From Acidimicrobiales bacterium (GTDB taxonomy: Bacteria > Actinomycetota > Acidimicrobiia > Acidimicrobiales > Aldehydirespiratoraceae): a stretch of 64,000 bases of DNA. The translations under genes and the position numbers were made by a program. The notes under the pieces were generated by a model, which ran no database searches, was not told where the DNA came from, and worked only from the letters and a program-made list of their open reading frames with translations. Shown here piece after piece: positions 35,334 through 42,381 of the stretch. Location of the stretch: positions 21,466-85,465 of the forward strand of contig JAJCXY010000018.1 in the NCBI GenBank assembly GCA_029263215.1, read 5' to 3'. Each line of letters begins with the position of its first letter. Position 1 is the stretch's first letter.

Positions 35334-36620
35334 TCAGCCGGGGAAGGCGGTGTAGAGCATCACAACGTCGAGTAGTTGGGAAGCGCAATAGCCGGCCGCA
35401 GCCTCAACGGCAGCAGCGAGCGCTTCGGCGTCGTCGATGTCGGCGAACCGACTCGGATCCACCTCGCCATCCGTGTCCAGTGCTCCAGCCGATGGCCCGT
35501 AGATGTTGTAGATGGTGAGCGCGTCGCTCACCATCAGGACCACCCACACTTCGAATAGGTCGGGCTGGAACGTCTGGCCCACCGCTATGCCCGGACCCCA
35601 TCGCCCAGACGCGCTCTGGAAGGCATTGCCACCGGCAGTCAGAAGCTGATCGATGGTGATCTGTCCGTTCAAGAACAGGATCATCCTCAGAAAGACGTCG
35701 TAGCTGCCGCAGGGACCGTCGACCCTGGCCGTGATCTCGTAGGTGCCGGGGGCCGGCGACGTGTCGCCTGACTCTGTCTCAGTCGCGGGAGGAGGGTCGA
35801 CCGGCGTCTCATCGGAGGGTTCGACCTCAGCTGCATCGCCCTCGACTTCAGTGGTCTCATCCTCCGTCGCCTCCGCCTCCGACTCGTCGGCTGAGGCCTC
35901 GATCACCGGCTCAACCGCGGCGTCGGGCGGGGTCGAGTCGCCCGTGAGAGAGACGACGCCAAAGGTGCCGGCAGCGGCCACCGCCACGGCCGCAACCACC
36001 TTGGTCCGCCGATTGGTTGAGGGCCTACGCGCTGGCGGCCGATCGGCCTCGCCGACATTCATCCTGCCGCTGCTCGCCAACGGGCCGAGAGCCTGGGCGA
36101 CGGCTTCGGCTCGCGTCGTGGCATGGAGACCGAGAATGCCATCGATGTACTTGGGATCGTTGGCGTACTCGAGGGCCTGGCGATTGCCTTCGAGAGCATC
36201 GGCCTCATCACGACTCGGCCCGGACAGAGATGACGTGATCACTCTTGCGTTGCCGACGTCAACCTGACTGGCATGGCCGTTCCAGATCACGTGCGGGTCA
36301 CCCCCGGAGTCGAACTCGACCGAGGGGATCACGTCGATCGTCAGGATCGAGGTGGCGGGCGGTGTGGAGTCATCGCTGTTCTCACGGCGAGGAAGCAACG
36401 ACCCGTCGGCGGCTACCCGCACCGTCACGCTGATCTTCTGGCCGATCAGCACGGGCTCGGCCTTGCTCCCGGCGAAGCTGTCCTCGTACACCGTGACTTC
36501 GGCCAGTCCCGCGATTTTCACGCCGGCATCCTGGGCACCGGCGTACACCTGACGCTCGGCGACCCTCTGAGCCGCAGTGATCGAGCGAGACGTGCCGCCA
36601 CCTTGTTGTTCACCAGCCAT
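35334..36620 (-). CDS. Membrane protein with acidic linker, unknown function
   Basis: A 428-residue protein. A cytoplasmic N-terminal domain of about 190 residues (SITAAQRVAERQVYAGAQDAGV...) is followed by one membrane segment (KVVAAVAVAAAGTFGVVSLTG). A long Glu/Thr/Pro-rich spacer and a C-terminal globular domain outside the cell follow (YEITARVDGPCGSYDVFLRM ... GYCASQLLDVVMLY). A good AGGGGG site precedes the ATG. It faces an acidic lipoprotein gene. No domain family is recognised. Confidence 0.65.
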   Translation of the reverse strand: MAGEQQGGGTSRSITAAQRVAERQVYAGAQDAGVKIAGLAEVTVYEDSFAGSKAEPVLIGQKISVTVRVAADGSLLPRRENSDDSTPPATSILTIDVIPSVEFDSGGDPHVIWNGHASQVDVGNARVITSSLSGPSRDEADALEGNRQALEYANDPKYIDGILGLHATTRAEAVAQALGPLASSGRMNVGEADRPPARRPSTNRRTKVVAAVAVAAAGTFGVVSLTGDSTPPDAAVEPVIEASADESEAEATEDETTEVEGDAAEVEPSDETPVDPPPATETESGDTSPAPGTYEITARVDGPCGSYDVFLRMILFLNGQITIDQLLTAGGNAFQSASGRWGPGIAVGQTFQPDLFEVWVVLMVSDALTIYNIYGPSAGALDTDGEVDPSRFADIDDAEALAAAVEAAAGYCASQLLDVVMLYTAFPG

Positions 36621-36725
36621 GATCGCCCCCTGATCGACACTAGCGAAGCTGGCCCACTGCGGCCTTCGGGGCTACTGTTCGTCCCAGTTGACGCGCCGCT
36701 GACGCATTTGCGAGGGGGTGGAGGC

Positions 36726-37619
36726 ATGCGCACCAAGGTCAGGAATCTCCTCATCGTTCTCGGCTGTTTCTTCGCGCTGGCCTCCGGGTGCGAAACCGAC
36801 CCGGAAACCGGCGAACTCATACAGTTCGATGATGAGGGGAATCGGATTGATACCGATGAGGACGACCTCGGCCCCTCCGAGACTGAGTTCGACGACGGTC
36901 TCGAGGACGATGAATTCGGCGACGACGAGGAGTCCGACGTTGACGAGTCCTTGGAGGACGACGGCGAATCCTTGGAAGAAGACGACGACTCGATCAACCC
37001 ATCGGCTCCCGAGTTCTGCGACGAGGTGAAGGAAGACAGCTGCGAATGGGAGCCAGCGGTCCATGAAGACGTTTGGGGGGTCTACGGCGACTTGGAACCG
37101 GCGAACGATTGGCAGACCGTTCCAGAGACGTCACATCGAGGCGACAACCCCAACCCGCCGCTGACGTTCTTCATCGTTGATCTTCCCGATGGAGTGGTCG
37201 ATGCGCCTGGCGAATGGGCGCTCCTCGGCGTGGAGGTCGAAGGCGCCGCACTCGAGGGATTCACCGACGGGTTCAACCCCCGCGACCCAGGCTGCGCGCC
37301 CGAAGCTCCCGCCGAAGCCGGTGCGTTCCTGACCGAACCGGGCAGGCGCAACGTGCTCAGCGTCGACGGCTGGTCAACCTGCCTCTTCGAGACCGCTCCG
37401 GGCGGTTCGCTCTTCGCCTATGCCTATGAGGGCAACGACAGCGGACTCTTCGACTACTGGTTCCAGACGACGTTCCACGATGGGCCGTCCGATTGGTTGA
37501 TCGACGTCGAGCGAGACGGGGTGACGGCCCACAGTCCCGATGGCCGTGGGTTCCCGATCGTCGGCGATTTCGACGGCGACGGCATAGACGATCTTCGCTG
37601 GACTGACGCGGTGCCCTAA
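36726..37619 (+). CDS. Acidic secreted lipoprotein with C-terminal Asp-rich repeat
   Basis: A 297-residue protein with a signal peptide ending in a lipobox (LASGC). A very acidic segment of about 70 residues follows (LEDDEFGDDEESDVDE...). The rest includes a cysteine-containing globular domain and ends with FDGDGIDDLRW, an FG-GAP/dockerin-like calcium-binding motif. GGAGG lies just before the ATG at 36726; the open frame to 36273 is antisense to the neighbouring gene and is rejected. It ends immediately before the bidirectional terminator and the left border of the integrated element. Confidence 0.7.
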   Translation: MRTKVRNLLIVLGCFFALASGCETDPETGELIQFDDEGNRIDTDEDDLGPSETEFDDGLEDDEFGDDEESDVDESLEDDGESLEEDDDSINPSAPEFCDEVKEDSCEWEPAVHEDVWGVYGDLEPANDWQTVPETSHRGDNPNPPLTFFIVDLPDGVVDAPGEWALLGVEVEGAALEGFTDGFNPRDPGCAPEAPAEAGAFLTEPGRRNVLSVDGWSTCLFETAPGGSLFAYAYEGNDSGLFDYWFQTTFHDGPSDWLIDVERDGVTAHSPDGRGFPIVGDFDGDGIDDLRWTDAVP

Positions 37620-37653
37620 AACGGCGAGAATCCCCGCCGTTGCAGGGATTCTC
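37620..37653. terminator. Bidirectional terminator at the original tRNA-Pro 3' side
   Basis: GAGAATCCC (37626-37634) pairs with GGGATTCTC (37645-37653), followed on the minus strand by a TTTT run. An overlapping alternative, AACGGCG/CGCCGTT, serves the plus-strand lipoprotein gene. Before the element inserted, this would have terminated the leftward tRNA-Pro transcript. Confidence 0.7.
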
Positions 37654-37656
37654 AGG

Positions 37657-37702
37657 GGTCGGGCTGAGAGGATTTGAACCTCCGACCTTCGGTCCCCCAG
37701 AC
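37657..37702 (-). repeat. attachment-site copy, left (partial tRNA-Pro)
   Basis: A 46-bp perfect match to 46153-46198. It contains the T-arm, acceptor 3' strand and anticodon-loop side of tRNA-Pro, but not the 5' half, so it is a remnant and not a functional tRNA. Identity stops at GAC within the anticodon stem; from there the sequence differs from the tRNA. Confidence 0.92.
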
Positions 37703-37820
37703 GGGGAAAGGGCTCTGCCCGATTCCGCGTGATTCCGGGGTTTTCGTTGCAATCACAGGCGAAACCGACTCTCAACAACACACACGAATACGCACGATTT
37801 CGCGGCCATACGCGGGGTCG

Positions 37821-37843
37821 TGCGGACAGTTTGCGGACAGTTT
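37821..37843 (+). repeat. Integrase arm-site pair, left end
   Basis: Two tandem copies of GCGGACAGTTT preceded by T, identical in sequence and orientation to the pair at 46062-46084. The location, between the left att copy and the first gene, is where tyrosine-integrase arm sites normally lie. The remaining ~310 bp between the upstream lipoprotein stop and the first element gene contain only this, the att copy and the terminator. Confidence 0.7.
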
Positions 37844-37932
37844 CCGCACCCAAACCATTTTGACGTCCCGACGGCGACCTTTGCGAGAACACCGCCGGGA
37901 CGGTCACTTTCATGACAGGAGAATTGTATCCA

Positions 37933-38112
37933 ATGGGTACCACCAGCAAGAAGACCGTCACCATCATTCACCCAGAGACAGGCGAGGAGATCGAGGTCTC
38001 CCCGAAGACCGCCGAGTTCGCAGAGGTGATCGACAACATCACCCTGGCGCTCAGGGAGGTGACCCAGATCCTGCGAGAGGCTGTGGCCAGGTTGGACGAG
38101 CCGAAATGCTGA
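37933..38112 (+). CDS. Small element protein, unknown function
   Basis: A 59-residue protein starting MGTTSKKTVTII, with an AGGAG site 11 bases before the ATG. The sequence HPETGEEIEVSPKTAEFAEV is followed by a predicted amphipathic helix (NITLALREVTQILREAVARL). The stop TGA overlaps the next start within ATGCTGA, so the two genes are translationally coupled. It is the first gene inside the left border. No domain is recognised. Confidence 0.6.
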   Translation: MGTTSKKTVTIIHPETGEEIEVSPKTAEFAEVIDNITLALREVTQILREAVARLDEPKC

Positions 38113-38288
38113 TCAAACCACTCCCGGAGAACGCCACGAAGCTCGAGGTCGCCCAACATGCGCTCGATGCGTGCGAGCAGTTCATCGAACTCGCCGACCC
38201 GACCGATCCGATCCGCCGAGCGCAGATCTACCTGCTACGGGATCTCTTCGAAGAAGTCCGCAACCAAATCGCCGAACGAGACGGCTGA
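38106..38288 (+). CDS. Small helical element protein, unknown function
   Basis: A 60-residue protein (LIKPLPENATKLEVAQHALDACEQFIELADPTDPIRRAQIYLL...), predicted to be almost fully helical. Its ATG overlaps the preceding gene's end by seven bases. The next gene starts seven bases downstream. The pattern of acidic and hydrophobic residues suggests a coiled-coil or small protein-binding factor; no family is recognised. Confidence 0.6.
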   Translation: MLIKPLPENATKLEVAQHALDACEQFIELADPTDPIRRAQIYLLRDLFEEVRNQIAERDG

Positions 38289-38295
38289 GGGGCCG

Positions 38296-38829
38296 GTGGT
38301 CTTCAGCCGTCGGGATGGGCGCTGGCTACGATGCAGTCTCGTGGCATGGGTTCTAGGAATCGGTGGAGTGCTAGGAACCTTGGTGTTCGGAGCCGTCGTG
38401 CGCTGGGGGCCGAACTGGCTTACCGTTCGTGGTGACCGGCGTGCCCGACGGCTGGAGTCGATGGCCGGGGCGCATGGGATGGCCGCGACCGTATTACCCG
38501 ACCTTGCCGCGCAGAGATTCGTACTGCTGCCGGACGTGCAAGCCGCACGCGAGTACGACCTCGTTCGAGATCGTTGGGAGCAAGCCGCATCCGCGTTAAA
38601 AGGGGCCGCTCTGATGGTCGACAAGACGACCGGGGACCTGGCCGTCCGCCTGGTTGACGAGGCGAATACTGCGATGAACTCCCTTAATATCCTCTTGGCG
38701 GTGATGTACATGCCTGCACTCCAATCCGCCGGACTCCCAGAACTGAACGAGAGGCACGCTGAGAATCTGAAGACTGCAATCGCTACGTTGGACGAACTCG
38801 GTGCGGTTGTCTCAGGCCGATCAAGCTAG
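38296..38829 (+). CDS. Single-pass membrane protein of the element
   Basis: A 177-residue protein if the GTG at 38296 is used (GAGGGG site just upstream, seven bases after the previous stop); a GTG at 38341 is the alternative. A membrane segment lies near the N-terminus (LVAWVLGIGGVLGTLVFGAVV), preceded by basic residues. The remaining ~130 residues form a helical cytoplasmic domain (RRLESMAGAHGMAATVL ... ERHAENLKTAIATLDELG). It is the last gene of the left rightward trio and converges on the HEPN-like gene. A membrane-linked cargo or exclusion function is possible, not shown. Confidence 0.6.
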   Translation: MVFSRRDGRWLRCSLVAWVLGIGGVLGTLVFGAVVRWGPNWLTVRGDRRARRLESMAGAHGMAATVLPDLAAQRFVLLPDVQAAREYDLVRDRWEQAASALKGAALMVDKTTGDLAVRLVDEANTAMNSLNILLAVMYMPALQSAGLPELNERHAENLKTAIATLDELGAVVSGRSS

Positions 38830-38873
38830 CGACCCCGCCACTGGACCGAGAGTGTTTCGCACTGTCGAAGGAA

Positions 38874-39818
38874 TCAAACTTGGGGGTCTGCTCGCGCTTC
38901 GCCAACCTTGGCGAGCGCCCCGGCTAGTCGAGTCAGGTAGCGGTGAGTGTTCATCAGAATCAGCCCTGCACCATGGTCAGTGAATGCATGCTCGATTCCA
39001 TCGTCTGAGCCAGACCGAGGGTGAACTCCATAGTTGCGAAGATCACGCAAGTACGCCCCATGGCTGTGCATCTCTGCGATTTCCGACGCACTAGCGGCGC
39101 CGGCACTTCGCAGTCCCTCGGCGGAGAGCCTGATCACGCCCGCCGCGTTGTCGTTGTCGAGGGCCTTGGGCAAGCCCTTGACACGCTCTCTGAGTGCCTC
39201 ACCCACCTGGTACCACGCCCCCTCACTGACTAGGCCAAGCAAGTTGATGCACGAAAGGAACAGCCCCCGCCGATACGATTCGAGCGCTTCATCGAGACAT
39301 CGCAGCGTCCTGTCATGGAGGTTCAGAGCGGTGAGGTCAGCGGAGAAGATATCGACGTCGAGCAACGCCGTCGCATCCATCTGAGTTCTTCGTGTGAGAC
39401 CGTACTGGCTTGCAAGTCGAGGCCGTGACCGATCAACTTTGTACCCGAATCCTCTCCCGCCTTGCTGGATGGTTACGTAGGCAGTGGTGGTCGTTTCCAG
39501 CTCGGCAAGGACTCCTGAGTCAGCGAGTTGGGCGAGAGCTTCCTCAGCGGCGTCAGTCAGCCGAACGCGCATGATCGCCGGATGGGTCGCATCAAAGTGC
39601 CACGTGTCATCAGCCATTTCCGGTACGTCAACGCGCTCGTCCTTGTTCTGCTTCGGCATAACACCAGCCGCCGCCAACGACGCTGAGATCAGATCGGCCC
39701 GCGGCTTGGGCCCACTCGCCAAGGCTTCGAGAATGCGACCCTTCGCTCTCATCACTTCGGCGGCGGTGGCCACCACCAGACCGTCGAGCTCGTCGCTGTG
39801 GTTCTTCTTCAGGTTCAT
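38874..39818 (-). CDS. wHTH + HEPN-motif protein (candidate defence/toxin cargo)
   Basis: About 314 residues from MNLKKNHSDELDG. The N-terminal half has a winged-helix-like pattern (AKGRILEALASGPKPRADLISASLAAAG ... RVRLTDAAEEALAQLADSGVLAEL). The C-terminal half has paired helices (RRGLFLSCINLLGLVSEGAWYQVGEALRER) and the sequence LRDLRNYGVHPRSG, matching the HEPN RNase motif R-x4-H. HEPN domains are often RNase toxins in defence systems. The TTG at 39881 is rejected because that region is a terminator hairpin; ATG at 39830 is also possible. Neighbouring genes do not show an obvious antitoxin. Confidence 0.65.
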   Translation of the reverse strand: MNLKKNHSDELDGLVVATAAEVMRAKGRILEALASGPKPRADLISASLAAAGVMPKQNKDERVDVPEMADDTWHFDATHPAIMRVRLTDAAEEALAQLADSGVLAELETTTTAYVTIQQGGRGFGYKVDRSRPRLASQYGLTRRTQMDATALLDVDIFSADLTALNLHDRTLRCLDEALESYRRGLFLSCINLLGLVSEGAWYQVGEALRERVKGLPKALDNDNAAGVIRLSAEGLRSAGAASASEIAEMHSHGAYLRDLRNYGVHPRSGSDDGIEHAFTDHGAGLILMNTHRYLTRLAGALAKVGEARADPQV

Positions 39819-39863
39819 GCGCGAGACCATAGTGAGCACAGCGGTGGATGGTGGGGCGTTGCT

Positions 39864-39893
39864 CGGCCCGGAGGAATCCAAAGCTCCGGGCCG
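39864..39893 (-). terminator. Hairpin after the capsid operon
   Basis: CGGCCCGGAG (39864-39873) and CTCCGGGCCG (39884-39893) form a perfect 10-base stem with a ten-base loop between the 76-residue gene and the HEPN-like gene. It lacks a long U-run but would separate the two transcripts and implies that the HEPN gene has its own promoter. Confidence 0.5.
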
Positions 39894-39917
39894 ATCAACG
39901 CATCTGGGGGCTGGCGC

Positions 39918-40148
39918 CTACCGGGGCCAGTGGACGTACCAGAGGGTGGAGTTGCGGTCGGGGTTGCCGAGGGCTTCTTCGAGGGTTTCGACCTTGTACC
40001 AGTCTGTGCGTGGCGCTGGTGGGGGTCCGATGCGGACCGCGGCGTACTCGTTGCCTTGTTTCTCGATGGTGAGGTCGCGGCCGTGGTTGACGTCTGGTTT
40101 GGGGTCGCGGGATTGTCGCCATCCGGGGAGTGGCCAGTGTCGTTTCAC
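39918..40148 (-). CDS. Small protein downstream of the capsid, unknown function
   Basis: A 76-residue protein starting at a GTG six bases after the capsid stop. It is basic and aromatic (KRHWPLPGWRQSRDPKPD, then DWYKVETLEEALGNPDRNSTLWYVHWP). Position directly after the major capsid gene suggests a head-decoration, completion or packaging-related role, but no family is recognised. Confidence 0.6.
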   Translation of the reverse strand: MKRHWPLPGWRQSRDPKPDVNHGRDLTIEKQGNEYAAVRIGPPPAPRTDWYKVETLEEALGNPDRNSTLWYVHWPR

Positions 40149-40154
40149 GATGGT

Positions 40155-41351
40155 TCAGGGGCCGACGACGTCGGCGTTGACGAACGCTCCGGGGTGGGTG
40201 ACGCCGAATCCGAAGCGGCCTTCCACTCGCCAGCGAATCGAGTTGGTGGCGAAGTCGTCGTCGACGGCTTCGGAGAACGAGACGGAGATCGGGCCGCGGG
40301 CGGCAACGAACGCGGCGTCGGGATCTCCAACGAGAACCTGGCCGGCGGTGACTTCGGTCGACACGACGACGCGAGCGCCCCAGAGCTGGCGCTTTGTGGC
40401 ATCGGTTGGGGGCGAGCCGGGGTGGTAGGTGGCCTGGCTGGCGAGGAACTCCACGGCTTCCCAGTCGGCGGGGTTGATGACGAAGGCGATCTTGTCGACG
40501 TCGTCGATACCGGCGTTGACCTGGAGCTTGGTGAGCGCCTTGCGACACGTCGTGAGTGCATCGGTGTCGAACGCTTGTGCCTGGACTCCGGCCGTGTTGA
40601 AGATCCCCTCGAGGTTCGGGTCGATGGCATCACCGTTGAGTATCTGAGCGTCGAGACCGAGCATCAGGCCATAAATCATCTCCACGGTCAGGAACCGCTC
40701 GAGATCCTTTTCGTCTTCGAGCCACTGGCGAGCGATCTTGCCGGACAGGTGAGCGATCGTGGTGACCGGCGCTGTGATTCGCTCGGTGCCGTAGGTGCTG
40801 GTCGGCTTCAACGCGCCGACCGATACCGGGGCCGCGAGGTTGGTGCGGACGTTCTGGCGCAAGAAGCTGAACTGGTCGCTGTCGACCATGCGGATCGGGA
40901 ACAGCGACGCGGCGAACCGAACCGGGCCCTCGGGCAGCATGTGAGTGATGCCAGGCAGCTTGGTCGGCTCGACCGTGACAATGTTCGCAATCTGGAGCGC
41001 CGGCTGCAGCGGGTTGTTGGACGGGGCCGACGAACCGACATCGATCATCTGGCCACGGTGACGCAGCTGATTGATGACCTCTTCAGCGAAACCACCCCGA
41101 GTCACGCTGGACGCGCCTCCCGATGCGTCGAGCCGGTCGAGCTCGGCGAGCGCGACCTTGTCGCTGTCGGCTTGCTCGGCCTTGGACCGGAGTTCCTTGG
41201 CCTCGGCGATGAGCTGATCGAAGGTGGCCTGCTCATCCACCGTCAGGCGCCGGTCATCGGTCTTGGCGTTGTCGTGAAGGGCCTCGGCGGCGGCCTTCGC
41301 AGTCCGGTACCGGTCCCACAGCTTGGGTTGAATCTTGGAGTTCTGAGTCAT
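40155..41351 (-). CDS. HK97-type phage major capsid protein
   Basis: A 398-residue protein with the profile of the HK97 gp5 family. Residues ~10-80 are charged and helical (AKAAAEALHDNAKTDDRRLT ... LRSKAEQADSDKVALAELDRL), the delta/scaffolding region normally removed by a prohead protease. The shell domain follows, with SFLRQNVRTNLAAPVSVGALKP, IAHLSGKIARQWLEDEKDLERFL, LMLGLDAQILNGDAIDPNLEGIFN, KIAFVINPADW, and an ending RWRVEGRFGFGVTHPGAFV. No protease gene is present, so maturation would need a helper phage or the protein assembles uncleaved. It is the only recognisable virion gene of the element. Confidence 0.88.
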   Translation of the reverse strand: MTQNSKIQPKLWDRYRTAKAAAEALHDNAKTDDRRLTVDEQATFDQLIAEAKELRSKAEQADSDKVALAELDRLDASGGASSVTRGGFAEEVINQLRHRGQMIDVGSSAPSNNPLQPALQIANIVTVEPTKLPGITHMLPEGPVRFAASLFPIRMVDSDQFSFLRQNVRTNLAAPVSVGALKPTSTYGTERITAPVTTIAHLSGKIARQWLEDEKDLERFLTVEMIYGLMLGLDAQILNGDAIDPNLEGIFNTAGVQAQAFDTDALTTCRKALTKLQVNAGIDDVDKIAFVINPADWEAVEFLASQATYHPGSPPTDATKRQLWGARVVVSTEVTAGQVLVGDPDAAFVAARGPISVSFSEAVDDDFATNSIRWRVEGRFGFGVTHPGAFVNADVVGP

Positions 41352-41373
41352 GGCCGACAGGCTTCCACCCCTG

Positions 41374-41670
41374 TCAAGTCTTCTCGGTCGAGGCGTCGAG
41401 ATCGAGCCGGGCCAGCGTCAACGCAGCACTGAGATCCATGCCGCTGGCCTCAGCGAACTTGGCCGCCCACGCCGATAACGCGAGAACGGCGCCGGTCAGC
41501 GCGTCGGTGAGATGCTCGGCCGCTTCGGGTGTCTCGACCAGCTTCGCCAAGTGCACGGTCAGGGTGTTCTCGGCAACCTCGCTCGAGTCGAGAGAGGCCT
41601 CGAGCATGTTCAGCGCCATCAGCGCAGCGACAGGCGTGACGGCCGGGCCTTTGGGGTCAGATGTGGTCAT
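41374..41670 (-). CDS. Small helical protein upstream of the capsid gene
   Basis: A 98-residue, Ala- and Leu-rich protein predicted to be all helical (VAALMALNMLEASLDSSEVAENTL ... AEHLTDALTGAVLALSAWAAKF). A GAAGG site lies before the ATG and the capsid starts 22 bases later. Possible roles are scaffold, capsid-size or assembly factor; no family is recognised. The 150-bp gap upstream contains two copies of CCGGAGAGAAA but no gene. Confidence 0.55.
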   Translation of the reverse strand: MTTSDPKGPAVTPVAALMALNMLEASLDSSEVAENTLTVHLAKLVETPEAAEHLTDALTGAVLALSAWAAKFAEASGMDLSAALTLARLDLDASTEKT

Positions 41671-41821
41671 CGTTCAGCCTTCTGTTGGTGGTTTGACGGC
41701 CCGGAGAGAAAGCCTCCAGGGCCAGGGAAATTCGGCCGGAGAGAAACGCAAAAGAGAGCGGGGTCTTCCGGGGTGCCAGAGGCCGTCGTGATCTGAACGC
41801 CCCTCCCCTCACTGGGTCGTT

Positions 41822-42172
41822 TCATGCGGCACGCTCCGAGATGATCACGGCCCGCTCCGCTGGAGTCGTTCCGCCGAGTATTGCGATGTCATCGCCGAGG
41901 TCGATCGCCCACTCCAGACACTGGGCACGAACCGCGCAGCCGTTGCACACGCTGAGCGCAGCCCTCCTGTGATGCAGGTCGGTGAAGTCGAGCTCAGAGC
42001 GGTGACAGGCGGCGATGAGATGCCAGCCAGGGCGGTGACGAACCAGAAGAACGGCGAGCTGCTCAAGCGCCCGCTGGTTGTCCAGGTCCGTGCCGTCGAG
42101 CACCGCGGCGAACATGAACGCGACCGGCCTCGAGGGATGCGGCCAACGAACCGGCCACTCACGAATCGGCAT
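41822..42172 (-). CDS. WhiB-like Fe-S transcription factor
   Basis: A 116-residue protein with the four conserved cysteines of the WhiB family: Cys56 (AACHRSELDF), then Cys76, Cys79 and Cys85 in VCNGCAVRAQCLEWA. A turn ILGGTTPAER follows, close to the G[VI]WGG-xxxER motif. These proteins bind a 4Fe-4S cluster and the principal sigma factor. GAAGGGA precedes the ATG at 42172. The frame continues upstream as an unlikely extension. WhiB genes are Actinomycetota-specific and occur in actinophages such as TM4, where they can affect host regulation. Confidence 0.85.
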   Translation of the reverse strand: MPIREWPVRWPHPSRPVAFMFAAVLDGTDLDNQRALEQLAVLLVRHRPGWHLIAACHRSELDFTDLHHRRAALSVCNGCAVRAQCLEWAIDLGDDIAILGGTTPAERAVIISERAA

Positions 42173-42347
42173 GCGGGTGCGTCCCTTCACGATCAGCTCG
42201 CCGCTCGTCTTGGCAGCGACGGGTGTACTCCGCGGTGACCTCGCTGTGAAGCGATCGGAAGACCGGCCCGGGAAGCTCAGAGATATCTGACCAATCGATC
42301 GGGTCGTCGAGCTCAGCATCAGGATCGAAGCTTCGAAGTGCTCTCAT
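42159..42347 (-). CDS. Small acidic element protein
   Basis: A 62-residue protein with a perfect GGAGG site nine bases before the ATG. It overlaps the WhiB start by 14 bases, so coupling is likely. The sequence RALRSFDPDAELDDPIDWSDISELP then RSLHSEVTAEYTRRCQDERR has no recognised domain. Its position between the initiator and WhiB genes suggests an early regulatory role. Confidence 0.55.
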   Translation of the reverse strand: MRALRSFDPDAELDDPIDWSDISELPGPVFRSLHSEVTAEYTRRCQDERRADREGTHPHADS

Positions 42348-42381
42348 CGTTCGTTGCCTCCAGTGTCTGTGCTGTCGGTTG

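Noticed and set aside
36273..36725. N-terminal 151-residue extension of the acidic lipoprotein
   Set aside because: It is antisense to the neighbouring membrane-protein gene; the ATG at 36726 begins a proper lipoprotein signal peptide.
37657..37702. Second tRNA-Pro gene
   Set aside because: Only the 3' half is present; the 5' acceptor and D-arm are missing, so it is an att remnant.
39819..39881. TTG-initiated N-terminal extension of the HEPN-motif gene
   Set aside because: The stretch contains a perfect 10-bp hairpin and no ribosome site; an ATG at 39818 or 39830 is more likely.
39798..41432. 544-residue plus-strand open frame over the capsid gene
   Set aside because: The minus strand encodes a recognisable HK97-type capsid with normal spacing to its neighbours; the antisense frame has no motif.
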